This document shows, piece after piece, positions 1 to 11,831 of a stretch of 64,000 bases of DNA. Location of the stretch: the NCBI GenBank assembly GCA_024529925.1, contig JAFEUB010001549.1, positions 42,501 through 106,500 on the forward strand. The letters are read 5' to 3'. The stretch's first letter is position 1. Each line of letters opens with the position of its first letter. The notes beneath the pieces were generated by a model that saw only the letters and a program-made list of their open reading frames with translations, did not search any database and was not told the origin of the DNA. Position numbers and translations under genes: made by a program. Source of the stretch: Ophthalmolycus amberensis. Its lineage: Eukaryota; Chordata; Actinopteri; Perciformes; Zoarcidae.

Positions 1-637
1 ACGGGCAGCAAAGAGACGAACGAACGGGAGTAATAACCTGCGATACTTTGTTGTAGCCTGCGCCAGTAGCCGAGCGTCACAAATGACCTACAGTCTGTCT
101 TTGGTGGTTTTAAACACGCATTTCAACTGGAATAAAGATAAGATGTATGGTTAGCTCAGCTGTTTAAGAGCGTGTGCTTTAGGTAACGTTACTGTTAAAC
201 TGTGGCACGTGAACATGTTTAAGACGCAGCATCGGTGCCAAACACGGGAAGAATAGACATGCCCCCATTGTTAAAAAGAGGGGAAAGGTGAGCACTCTTC
301 AGACAAAACTGCGGAAACAAATACTTTACAAGTCGTCTTAGAAACTCATCAATAGGAGACAAACCAGCCTGAACCACAAAGAGATGCAGTCTTTGTCTTT
401 CCTCTGTTGAACTCGTATGAAAGATGTGGTCTACATGTTCAGCCACGATACTGAGAAACTACAATATAACTAACTCACAGAACAGGTTGGTCAGAACAGG
501 AATAGTTTGTAGATGATCTACTTGTGCTGGTGACTAACGTGTCGTAAACAGCAGCTTTTACGCTGACCTAATCTTTTTCCGTTTTACATTTAAGGAGCCT
601 TATGCTGGCAGTGGAGAGCTGAGGAGTTTTTAACACT
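1..637. other. Upstream region / probable 5' flank and 5' UTR of tbxas1
   Basis: No gene is firmly supported here. The stretch leads directly to the tbxas1 start codon at 638, so it probably holds that gene's promoter and 5' UTR, but I see no clear TATA box or other decisive element. On the minus strand an open frame (about 219-450) is preceded by an AG after a pyrimidine-rich stretch and could be the last exon of an unrecognised gene; this is discussed as a separate finding. Confidence 0.4.
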
Positions 638-3600
638 ATGGAGGCTTTAGTCGACGTCCTAAATGTGGCCAGCGGACTGTCTGTGACACTCAGCCTCTTC
701 CTCGTCTTTCTGGGTCTTCTCTACTGGTGAGTAAATGCTTTATATCCCTGTTTGTGAAGCTGCATCACGGAAATTAAGTTAAGTTATCTACTAATATATA
801 ACGCACGTTTTGTGTAAATTCAGATATTCATAACAGTCCTCATTCGGTTTTGCATGTTGGGCTTTCTGATAGCATTTTATGGGGAAGGAATATCTCAAAA
901 GACCGATTATAAACCAATGGCAGGATTATTTGGGGATGCATTTGCTTTATTTCTTTTCTCCATCAACACAACTCTACTCTTTGTCTTCAAGGTATTCAAT
1001 TTACCCCTATTCAGTCCTTTCTCGATGTGGAATCAAACATCCAAAGCCAGTACCTTTCTTTGGCAACATATTCATGTTTCGCCAGGTAAGATATTGCTGC
1101 AATTTCCATCAAACTAAGAAACACCTCAGTCTCTAACCTTTTTTTAAAAATCTTTAACTACTGTTAAAAACTGATTTGAACAAGACATTTTACCCACTGA
1201 ACAACATCGTCATTACAGGAATGCACTGAACTATATTTAATTGCTATGAAAGCAGAAGAAGAAACATTCAGCAGGTTCCATTTGAAAGCATTTATTCTCT
1301 TCAGTTGGATTAAGGTGTGGTGAAGTGGTTTAATTTCTATGATTAAAAGAGAGTACACATACAAATTAAATTCTATCACATTCACTTGAATGCAAAAATC
1401 AATAACTATCAAATCGTTACATCAATACATCCCTACTTTAATATATAATGGTAATAGAATAATGTCACAGACTACTCACTCAGGGACAAAGTGCAAACTG
1501 AATGAACTCGGGGCAATCGGGGCACCTGTCAGCTGACCAATTAGCACACCTGTGGCTGCTTCCAGGGAGCTTGCTCCTGTGCGCCCCAATCCAGCAGTCA
1601 TGTGACCTCCACTTTTCTACGACATGTTACTGCACATAGATCAATGTGTTAATGATTACATCGTGTTTTAGTTTTGTTTCTTATCAGCCTGCTAAAGTGA
1701 CAAGGTCATAAAGTTTGTTCTGTGCTGTGTTTTACAGAGGGGAAATATAATTTTACTACTTGATCAACAATATATGTCTAATGGATGAATGATATTCTTA
1801 TTTTTCCAGAATATAGAAAGCTGAAAGAGAATTACTTCTTAGTTGAGGATCATCTCTGTTTTTATGGAACATTAAACACTGATATTCCAGGTGTTTATGG
1901 TATACAGATGTGTCTCTGCACAGCACATCCTGATGTGATTTAGTCATCAAACAAGGTGGCCATGGCCCCTGTAGCTCCCACTACAGACATTTATCAAGCA
2001 AGTTTCAGTATCTTGAAATGAGGCAGGGCTTTTGATTAACAAGTAAGCTAACAAAAACTAGCATATATGCAGCTCCCACAGAGTCATACAGCTGATTGAC
2101 TGTCATACTGTTACCTCAACAGCCCAAATACCAATCTGTCTCTAACATGGAGTTATTTCTTTCTTATGAAGAGCTCCTCTGGTTCCTTTCTGATGTTTTG
2201 GGATGTTATTTGTCATATGTTGTGAGGTTGTTCTTTGTTTCATTTTCAGGGTTTTTTCAACCCGATCAATGATCTCATAAAGACTCATGGCAGAGTTTGT
2301 GGGTAAGTAGAAGAAATATTCTCTGCGTCAGCATCTGATGAAATGATGGTCTGAACATGTTGTTGGTTCTAATTCTTTCACACTATAAAATGAAATCAAC
2401 ACTTGCTTGGTAAAAACCTCTTATAGCAACACTAAGATTGTTGGCTCCATGTGGTATATTTTAGGTATTATTTGGGCCGGAGACCGGTGGTGGTGATAGC
2501 GGACCCTGACATGCTCAGACAGGTGATGGTCAGGGACTTCAGCAGCTTCACAAACAGACTGGTGAGGACATTAACCAAAGCATGCACATGTACATGTACA
2601 CTTTCAGTATAAGCCCCAATGATGTAATGATAAGATGTCACAGTGTTAAAGGAATCATCTAGCCCTCACCTAGAAACACTTAATAGACTGCAAACCTTTT
2701 TATTCACCGCGGGAGTTTTCCTCGTTCATTCTGGTCGGTGTTTACATCCCACCTCAGGCCTGTGTGAGTGAGGCGCTCCAACACCTGGCTGAGCAGATCA
2801 CCAACATGGAGCACAAACATCCAGACTCCCTGCTCATTGTTCTTGGGGACTTCAACAGACAAACCTCAGCAAAGAACTGCCAAAACACAGACAACATATT
2901 AAGTGTAGCACCAGGGACAAAAACACACTGGACCATGTTGTGGAATATTTCTATGAATAGTCGGGAGAAGAGTGTTATAGTATTTATCAAATCAATGTCA
3001 AATGAAACAGAGTCTGGATGAACGATCAAGGTTGTAATAGTCAATTTATTCGCTTGCAAGCGAAGAGAAACACAGTCTCACAGATACATCTCCGTCATCT
3101 GTAAGAGGTGTTCTGACGACACAGTTAAATGCATGGACATTTATACTCAAATCAGCCAGCATGATGTTATCTTGTTTCGCAGACAAGAATAAACAAAGCA
3201 AACAGAAGAAGAAAACAGTCAAAGCAGATGTTTTCCTTTGAAGCTTAGTATCCTGTCTTTACGATAACCTGAAGGCGCTTTATGGCCTGTTTACAAATCC
3301 CTTTGTTATCAGTTTGCCCCACAATAAACCATTGATACACCCAGCCTGATGCTTCCTTTGATGTCACTGTGACCTGGTGAAAGAGTTAAGTCACAGTATT
3401 GCAGAGACAGAAAAAGCCTGTTTACCATCACACATCATAAATGTCTACAGAGGGTCATGCCCTTCAGCTGATGCTCATCAAGGAAATACCGTATTCAAGA
3501 CCCTCTGTGTGATCCATCTTTGAAGACGGAAACAATGCACAAGATAACAATTCACAAGATAACAGATAACAAGACACCTGGATGCAAAACTGATAGAATC

Positions 3601-6600
3601 ATCTAGATGAAAAGGTTTTTGGTGCATGCACAGTTGAAGATTTACATTCTTTAATCCTAAAACATAAGACGATGACATATTTTCCCATAACAATCACTGC
3701 TACACTGTAATAAAGGATGCATACCGCTCACTCCCCCGTGCAGCTCTGGGACTCTCTGATCACTGTCTGGTTCATCTTCTCCCGACCTACAGGCAGAAAT
3801 TAAAATCTGCAAAGCCTGTGGTGAAGACTGAAGAGATGGACCAACGAGGCAAAGCTGGAGCTACAGTCCTGCTTTGCCTGCACTGATTGGAGTGTTTTCG
3901 AGGCTGCTGCTACAGACCTGGATGGGCTCACATCTTCTACTGCAGGTTTGATAAGCCTACTCTCACACCCCCCACCATCAAACAACCACCTACACCTCCT
4001 GCCTCCTTCTCACCTCTTCCAACCGCCCCCCCTCCCCACCGGCACTGAGGATCTGCGAAGAGGATGTGAGTCGGCTCTTCCACAGACAGAAGATCAGGAA
4101 GGCACCGGGCCCAGACGGTGTGTCACCCTCCTGCCCGAAAGTCTGTGCTGACCAGCTGGCCCCCATCTTCACACAGATCTTCAACCGGTCACTGGAGCTC
4201 TGTGAAGTCCCTTCCTGCTTCAAACGCTCCACGATCATCCCGGTCCCCAAGAAACCCTCCATCACAGGATTAAATGACTACAGGCCCGTCGCCCTGACGT
4301 CTGTGGTCATGAAATCCTTTGAGAGACTGGTGTTGACCCATCTGAAGGACATCACAGGACCCCTGCTGGACCCCCTGCAGTTTGCCTACCGTGCAAACAG
4401 GTCGGTGGATGATGCAGTCAACATGGGACTGCACTACATGCTGAAACACCTCGACTCCCCAGGGTCATATGCAAGGGTTCTGTTTGTGGACTTCAGCTCA
4501 GCGTTCAACACCATCATCCCAGCAATACTCCAACCCAAACTCTCCCAGCTCACTGTGCCAGCCTCCACCTGTCAGTGGATCACAAACTTCCTGACTGACA
4601 GGACGCAGCAGGTGAGGCTGGGAAAAATCACATCCAGCACTCGGACGATCAGCACTGGCGCCCCTCAGGGATGTGTGCTCTCCCCACTGCTCTTCTCCTG
4701 CTACACCAACGACTGCGCCTCAGAGGACCCGTCTGTTCAACTCCTGAAGTTCGCAGACGACACAACAGTCATCGGCCTCATCAGGGACGCTGACGAGTCT
4801 GCGTACAGGCGGGAGGTTGAACAGCTGGTCCTCTGGTGTGGTCAGAACAACCTGGAACTGAACAAGCTCAAAACTGAGGAGATGACAGTGGACTTCAGGA
4901 GGAGCCCCCCAACACTGCCCCCCCCCCCCCCCCCCCCCCCCCTCACCATACTAAACAACACTGTGTCCGCTGTGGAGACCTTCAAGTTTCTGGGATCCAC
5001 AATCTCCCAGGACCCGAAGTGGGCTCCCAACATCGACACTATCCGGAAAAAGGCCCAGCAGAAGTTGTACTTCCTGCGCCAGCTCAGGAAGTTCAACCTG
5101 CCTCAGGAGCTGCTGATCCTGTTCTATACTCAGCCATCATCCAGTCTGTTCTTCCATCACTGTGGGGTTTGGATCGGCCACCAAACAGGACAGAAACAGA
5201 CTGCAACGGATTGTCAGGTCTGCAGAGAGGATCATTGGTTCCAGCTTGCCCTCCATCCTGGACTTGTACACCTCCAGAGTCAGGAAACGGGCTGGAAAGA
5301 TCACGGCAGACCCCTCACACCGTGGACATTAGCTGTTCCAACTCCTCCCCTCTGGAAGGCGCGACAGGGCTCTGTACGCCAAAACCACCAGACACAGGAA
5401 CAGCTTCTTTCCACTGGCCATCACTCTGATGAACAATAAATAAGTTATACTGCACTAATACCACCACTTGCACTATCGCCTCAATTCATGCCATTGTCTA
5501 TAGGTTTATGTTCACATGTGTGTATATATATATATACACTTTTTCTTTCGGATATATATTTATACTTATATTGTATATAGCTGTTAAATGTTTATACCTA
5601 CATCCGTTCTACTTTTTTGCTGCCCTTTTTTATTCTTTATATATATTTTTTCTTGTTTATTGTAAATTTGTGTTTGTACATTGAGAGCGGAGTGGAAACC
5701 GGAGACAAATTCCATGTATGCGTAAGCTGATTACAGATGTTTGTGCATTGACTCTGTCTATTTGTGCAGACTCATCCCTTCGCTACCAAGCCCATGACTG
5801 ACTGTCTGCTCATGCTGAGGAATGAACGCTGGAAGAGAGTGCGGAGCATCCTGACCCCGTCATTCAGTGCTGCCAAAATGAAAGAGGTGAGACATGAGTG
5901 GGTGCCAATTATTATCAGCCGGTATTCATTACGAAGAATGTTATTTCGTGGTCTTAAAATTTGCCAATTAGAAAGGAGCAGATGCAAGATATCTGATAAG
6001 ATGTGTCTGATAACTTACTGTCTGTCACAGATGGATGGTTAGAAGTGTCACGGGGCATGATGGAGGACTCAAACGCAGACCAGGCACAGTAGCGTGAAGC
6101 AGGCGTTTTATTAAACACAAAGGGAATATTTACCACACAACAGGGAGCCCAAGCACAAGATAAGAGATGAGGGGAAAATCCAGCGGGAAACGAGGCAGGA
6201 CGAGCAGAAACGGGCGGGTAGACATGAACACAAACAATGACCTGGCAGTGAGTGAGTGAGTGAGAGACAGGGGTTGATACAGTGGTTTGAACAGGTGAGG
6301 GGAGTTGTGCTGATGAGGAGGGAGTGCTTGGTTAGAGGCAGGTAACGGGAGTTAGGCTGATGCTGAGGGAGTGAGGAGGGTGAAGCTACACAAAGACACA
6401 CAGAACACACAAGGCAAAGCCTGATCGTGACAAGAAGTGTGGAGTTGGATGATGTATTGTAAACTATTTAAATTTGTAAAGTCAAATTTGTACTTGGACA
6501 ATGTATGACATGATTATAGTGAATTAACAGTTTCTTAAAGCCCCAGTTTGGTTTAACTATTGAGGAGGGTTATTTTGGTGTCCTGGTTCTGCTGATAAAC

Positions 6601-9600
6601 ATGTCTAGTTAATTGATAGTGGTGCTGCCCCACTGCTTGCAACTGTAGTAAATATCAGACCTGCATCATTTTGGAGATGGCTTCTCAGTCCAGGTGCAAG
6701 GAGCGGAGAGGACGTGAAGGACTCCTTTGTAGAAATGGGGCATATTTCCAAGGTGTGTTGAGTTCATGGTCCCTGTGATCAATTCGCTTTCCTTTTAAAA
6801 CACAGTTCTGACTTTTGGAGGGTTTCTCATAAAGTTCTTTTTGTCTTTATTAATCACATAAAATATTGAAAGATCTTGACTTTACAGTTCAATTTCAATG
6901 AGTGTCTGTCCTTTCCCAGAAACTCTCAGCAGCTGTGACGAGTATCACTGTCTTTTATGTTTTCCTGAAGATGGTTCCTCTCATCAATACGGCCACCGAT
7001 TCCCTGATGAGCAATTTGAATGTCTCCGCTGAGTCAGGAGAGGCCTTTGACATCCACAGGTAATCAGACACGCAGCGAACAAAGGCTATTGGTATCATGG
7101 TTTAGTTTCCTGTCCTCATATCTGTGTGTGTTTTGCAGGTGTTTTGGCTGCTTCACCATGGACGTTATTGCCAGCGTGGCATTTGGTACTCGGGTGGACT
7201 CTCAGAAGAACCCAGACGACCCGTTTGTCCGCCATGCTCAGATGTTCTTCTCCTTTTCTTTCTTCAGGCCCATCATGCTGTTTTTCAGTCAGTCAAATCT
7301 ATTGGTGTTGTTATTTATATGTATGAATTATTACATGTGAGACATAATATGAATGCAATGAAGGCAAAAGAATAAAATATTATTAAAACATAGACTAGAA
7401 ACGGGAGGGTTTACTATTTTCTGTTAAATAGATGCGTTCCGGAATAATTCATTGGACAATAAATGTGAAGAGAATTTAGCATAAAAGATGTTTGTAGATT
7501 TAAGATTTTAAAAACATGCATTTGCAGTCATATTTGAGTGTGTAAAGGTGGCATTTCAGGTAGATTACATGAACAAATTTGGTTTGTGTGTCTAGTTGCT
7601 TTTCCATTCATCACGGCTCCTCTGATGAGATTCATCCCCAACAAAAGACGAGACGAGATGAACCACTTCTTCATCAACATCATTCAGAAGATCATCAAGC
7701 AGAGAGAGGAGCAGCCTGCTGAACAGGTGAATCTCATGAGCATCTAATCATCTTAAATACATTACAACTTATAATTTCCCATTACGTTTTTTAGATATGT
7801 ATTGTTTTTTTGCATGTAGCGGCGTAGAGACTTTCTCCAGCTGATGTTGGACGCACGAACCAGCAAAGACTCTGTGTCTTTGGAACACTTTGACACAGCG
7901 AGTCATGCTGGTGATCAGCAGACGCAACACTTGTCGGATCAGGACGACAGTCTTCACCCACAGGAGCCGTCCTCCAGGCGTCCACAGAAGAAGATGATCA
8001 CTGAGGATGAGATCGTGGGACAGGCTTTTGTCTTTCTTCTGGCGGGCTACGAAACCAGCAGCAACACGTTGGCCTTCACCTGCTACCTGCTGGCCATCAA
8101 CCCTGAATGTCAATGCAAAGTACAGCAAGAAGTGGATGATTTCTTCACCAGACACGTGAGTGTGTCACGTTACGGTTTGATCTGATCTCATTTTCTTCAG
8201 CTACTTACGACATAAGATTGTAGTTGTGGACAGTTTAAATTTAGTGCACACAGACCTTTTTGTTCTTTTTCCATGGTTCAAACTTTAACTGAACTATGCT
8301 GGATTTATTATATTTGTTCATTTTGTTGCAGGAGTCACCAGATTACACTAATGTCCAGGAGCTGAAGTATTTGGACATGGTTATAAGTGAAGCATTGCGC
8401 CTCTACCCTCCTGGATTCAGGTAAATTAATAACATTAAATGATATTAAATTATAAAAGGTGCATTTTGATTAGATGTACTACAGTCACAAGGAGCACATT
8501 CATGTATTCCTGTACATACATACATACATCCATGGCATTGTTCCCTACAAAGGTTTGCGAGAGACATCGACCAGGACTATGTGTTGAACGGACAACTGCT
8601 CCCTAAAGGAGCGACGCTGGAGATCCCAGCGGGCTTCCTCCACTACGACCCGGAGCATTGGCCAGAGCCTGAGAGGTTCATCCCCGAGCGGTAGGAGACT
8701 GTTCTCACTCTACATAAGCAATAACGTGCCTGTGCTTTGTGTTTCATTGTCATCTACATTTAGAAGATGGCTGAACTGGATTTGCTAACAAGTTTATTCA
8801 TTACGAATGTATTTCATGTGTCTGTCAACACCTGCTAATAATGGAAAAGTAGTGTGCAGCAGCCATTCAAAATATTGATATTTTATTGTGTTGCATAACT
8901 TAAAGCCGAATGTTACTCATACAGCTCACAGAAGACATTTTAACATGCCACAGTAGGAAAAGCACAGGTGTAAATAATAAATTTAAATGTTTTCAGTTCC
9001 TTATTGTAATACCTGTCTGTCTTTAGAATTAGTACACACCACCTTTCTTCTGTCACTCATGTCTAACACGGCTATAACGAGGGTAGTGAAGTCCCTGTGT
9101 TGTAAAGGAAACGCACTATCTCGCTGATTGACTCCTATTCTGTACTGCTTTTAATCAATCCAAAATCTCCAGATTCACACCAGAGGCCAAGGCCAATCGA
9201 CATCCATTTGTATACCTGCCGTTCGGGGCCGGTCCCCGTAACTGTGTGGGGATGAGGCTCGCTCAACTGGAAATCAAAATGGCTCTAGTGCGTCTGTTCC
9301 ACAGGTTCAGCATAGTGGCCTGCTCTGAGACCAAGGTGGGTTGGACACTTTAAAACACGAAAGACAAACGATCTGTTTGAAACTACTTGAGTCTAAGAAC
9401 GGATTCATACACAGAAGATATATTTAATAAAATAAAAAAAATAAAAATGCAACAGTGTATTTTACCGCTGGCCGGTCACATTTAGTATTTGATCTGGTGA
9501 AAGTCGGTCCTACAGTGAAAGCAACTGTACAGTTTGCATTTATTGTTAACATCCCATCTTCATGAACTCAATGGTTATATTATGATAAAGAAATTAAAAC

Positions 9601-9828
9601 GTTAAACCTGAAAATGATTTGTCAGAATTCAGTATGCGTCTGTCGGCTATTTACATATGTGGTCATGACCATAATCCTTCATATGTAAAATATATGTAAG
9701 ATGTTGCTTTTACATATAGTGCTCTTTCCTTTGTGCAGGTTCCTCTTGAGTTGAAGTCGTCGACCACTCTAGGACCTAAAAACGGCATATTTGTGAAAAT
9801 TCAACGTAGAGACCTGAGAGTGGACTGA
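638..9828 (+). CDS. tbxas1: Thromboxane A synthase (cytochrome P450 5A1), 13 exons
   Basis: ER-anchored P450 that isomerises prostaglandin H2 to thromboxane A2. Exons: 638-726, 992-1085, 2250-2302, 2465-2561, 5770-5886, 6971-7059, 7139-7287, 7596-7726, 7820-8155, 8332-8420, 8553-8690, 9173-9335, 9739-9828. All junctions are GT-AG and phases agree, giving 544 residues (human about 533). The N-terminus is a hydrophobic anchor followed by KHPKPVPFFGN. Exon 9 carries the long insert typical of TBXAS1 and the I-helix motif AGYETSSN. Exon 10 has the ExxR motif (EALR). Exon 12 has the haem loop PFGAGPRNCVGMR with its cysteine ligand. The C-terminal LGPKNG motif is also TBXAS1-like. Haem and I-helix residues resemble CYP3 more than mammalian CYP5A1, but the insert, exon layout and neighbour parp12 favour tbxas1. 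Intron 4 is enlarged by an L2 LINE and intron 5 holds a solo LTR. The start chosen is the first ATG before the anchor. Confidence 0.93.
2936..3692 (+). mobile_element. Candidate solo LTR nested in the L2 LINE
   Basis: The L2 reading frame breaks exactly here: ACACTGGACCA is followed by foreign DNA, and the L2 frame resumes with CACTGCTACAC. The insert starts TGTTGTGG and ends CCATAACA, the TG...CA form with short inverted ends expected of an LTR. It is flanked by the 4-bp near-duplication acca (2932-2935) and atca (3693-3696). No gag/pol is present, so it would be a solo LTR left by recombination. Orientation is unknown. A DNA transposon with short inverted repeats is the alternative. Confidence 0.6.
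4066..5439 (+). pseudogene. L2 LINE reverse transcriptase, frameshifted
   Basis: Open frame of 457 codons covering the reverse transcriptase of the L2 element. Motifs in order are KAPGPDG (finger), RPVALTSVVMK, LQFAYRANRSVDDA, the first catalytic aspartate in LFVDFSSAFNT, GAPQGCVLSPLLFS, and the YxDD-type box as FADDTT. The thumb region (KKAQQKLYFLRQLR) is present. After LILFYT the family sequence shifts frame, so the last ~100 codons are out-of-frame translation. The start is arbitrary because the true ORF begins further upstream and is broken. It is a fossil inside the tbxas1 intron with no host role indicated. Confidence 0.85.
6046..6432 (-). mobile_element. Solo LTR (Gypsy-like) in tbxas1 intron 5
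   Basis: A 387-bp insert bounded by TGTCACG... and ...CGTGACA and flanked by a perfect 5-bp duplication, agaag (6041-6045 and 6433-6437). On the minus strand it carries an AATAAA-type signal near 6105-6110 followed by about 60 bases ending in CCCCGTGACA, the arrangement of a vertebrate Gypsy-type LTR read in that direction. No internal coding region remains. It sits antisense to tbxas1, between exons 5 and 6. Confidence 0.75.
9173..9335 (+). CDS. tbxas1: tbxas1 exon 12: haem-binding loop
   Basis: This exon encodes the end of the meander region (FTPEAKANRHPF) and the P450 signature FGAGPRNCVGMR, whose cysteine is the thiolate ligand of the haem iron. It starts after ctccag and ends at AAG|gtgggt. 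It is intact, so the enzyme is probably functional. Mammalian CYP5A1 has Ser-Cys-Leu-Gly in the loop; here it is Asn-Cys-Val-Gly, as in CYP3-type enzymes. Confidence 0.9.
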
Positions 9829-11831
9829 TGAGACGTGAGTGAAGAGAGAGGAGCAGATAAAAGAATAAGTGTGCATGTAGCAATATTGATTTTTTTAATA
9901 GATTGATTTTGAACAGGTGTCTGTCATAAAAAGGTTATTCATGAATCAGAACAATGGTTTTAGTTTGTCACACTGTAGATCAAATCCGTCACCTGAACCT
10001 GAAAGTTTGCACATTCCTTCATTTAATGGCAGTCTGTTGTTAAACGGTGCTGCTCTCTTTACCCCTGCTTCCTCCCATGAATGATGGTTAATTAACCTCC
10101 ATGCAATCACAGATTACCACGGTCGATATAGACGGAGGTACATATGTTGGCAAGTGTTACTGATTATATTTGAAGACTGTTTTATGATGCCCAACGCAGC
10201 AGCGCTGTCATGCGTCTGCATCTTTTAACCTCCTCAGATGAAAGCTGTTATTTCAGAGTGAGAGAGGTTGTTTTGTGACAGGATAGGAAATCCTCATGTT
10301 GTTTTTATTCCTGAGGACATGAGTCAGCGCTTATCAAATGTCTCAGAACAGGAAACTGGACTTTAGTCGGCCAAAATTCTCAGGGCAAATCAAGTTCAAC
10401 CTCAGTGGGAGTAAAAGCATTTTATCTCATTTCTCTTGATGACCTCATTCATCATCCTTCAAGGAGAACATCTGCACCGTACTGAAAGGAAAACATTACA
10501 CAACTATGTATCGTGCAGGTAGATACATCTTACTTAGAATTTCAGCCAGTGTTTGGGAGTTATTCTAAGATGCTTGAGAGTTACAGCCCTGAATTCATTT
10601 TAATTATGAATGTATACAATAAAAGTGATTTACTAATGATTAATTCAAATGTATCCAAAGAAAATGTATATTTCAGCAGCTGGGATTGAAGGCCAGAGGC
10701 CTGAAAGTGCCTGTTTGAATGATATACATTTCCGATGGGTCAAATACCACTTGTGTGCAACTAAATATTAACATGTGTGATGATGAGATTTCTCTCTGTT
10801 CTATCATTGTTCACTACCATTAAAAAGTCACCGGTTATATTGATGTTCTTCTTCTCTACTTCAATAATGGCTATTTTAACAGACAACTACCGTATTATTT
10901 AGACACCAAATGTATTTACAGTTGAAATAGTTATGGAATAATTAACAACTATATATACTGTGACCTTTTAAGAAAAGCTTTGCTAAAGCAATACACCTAT
11001 ATTCCAGCTTGGTATAGGCATTGTTGTACATTTGACACTGAAACAGGAACCTTTTCCTATTTTAATCTGCACACATTTTGACATCTGCTTCCAGTTTCCT
11101 TTACCCATAACTAGTAATTTATTCTATTATTAGTCAACTGTTGCTGAGAGGGATCTTTGGCACTTTCTACCCTTTCAGTTGTCCGTCTAGGAGGGGAACC
11201 AATGTACAGCGTTTGATCTATGTACAAAACATGACTTGTTTTTTGCATACCTATTTACACAAAATAAAGCGTTTGTGGCAGGCGATCCAAAAAAATGTAA
11301 CCAGTGTATATTGACGTTCACTACTTTAATGGCAATCTGTAATCTATTTATTACATAACAACCAGATCATTCCATATCTGAACACCAGATTATTTGTCCC
11401 CCTCATCATCCTTTGCTTGCATTAATGACCTGCAGCAGACAACATAGGCTCCAATCCTAAAAATAGACATTGGCCAAGGAAAAGCATTATTTTCTTGGTA
11501 AACATTCTGCAATGACTATTTTCTGACACAAATTCATCAAGACACACTGTAATAATCACACAGACAAATCCCATTTCGTGTTTCCACTTTCACCTACTTT
11601 GCACTTCTAGTGTTAAGATAAAATATTGCAACATCATTAACAAAATAATTAATTGTTCTTTTACTTAAGTACCGGTAAGCTGAATACATCTATTTGTGGG
11701 AAAAAATACTTCTCCCACCACTGTGAAAATCCATGAGCCTTTAACAAAGCCACTAATTCTAGTCAAAGTGAAGCGCATCCCATAATAGGTTTTACTGCTC
11801 ACCATTCGACACAGGAAAACAGCATTGTGAC
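9829..11831. other. Convergent 3' region between tbxas1 and parp12
   Basis: No coding sequence seen. Plus-strand AATAAA signals at 10618-10623 and 11263-11268 are candidates for the tbxas1 poly(A) signal. A minus-strand AATAAA (plus-strand tttatt at 11347-11352) is a candidate for parp12, about 480 bases past its stop. If the distal tbxas1 signal is used, the two transcripts end within about 100 bases of each other. Confidence 0.55.

Larger units (their letters stand above)
2697..5725 (+). mobile_element. 5'-truncated L2-clade LINE in tbxas1 intron 4, interrupted by a solo LTR
   Basis: Non-LTR retrotransposon remnant in the sense direction of tbxas1. It begins inside the apurinic endonuclease domain (VGVYIPP, LIVLGDFNR, about 2725-2865), is broken by an LTR insertion at 2936-3692, and resumes with the endonuclease C-terminus (KDAYRSLPRAALGLSDHC in the ancestral frame, about 3700). 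The reverse transcriptase reads in one frame over 4066-5135: KAPGPDGV, DYRPVALTS, VDFSSAFNTIIP, GAPQGCVLSPLLF and the catalytic FADDTT (about 4750). A 25-base C run at 4918-4942 encodes a polyproline stretch. From about 5135 the conserved product continues in other frames, so the copy is dead. The 3' end is a TA-rich tail and a short L2-like terminus near 5690-5725. Ends are approximate. Confidence 0.88.

Noticed and set aside
7769..8155. Minus-strand 128-codon open frame
   Set aside because: It is the antisense shadow of tbxas1 exon 9, which is clearly coding on the plus strand.
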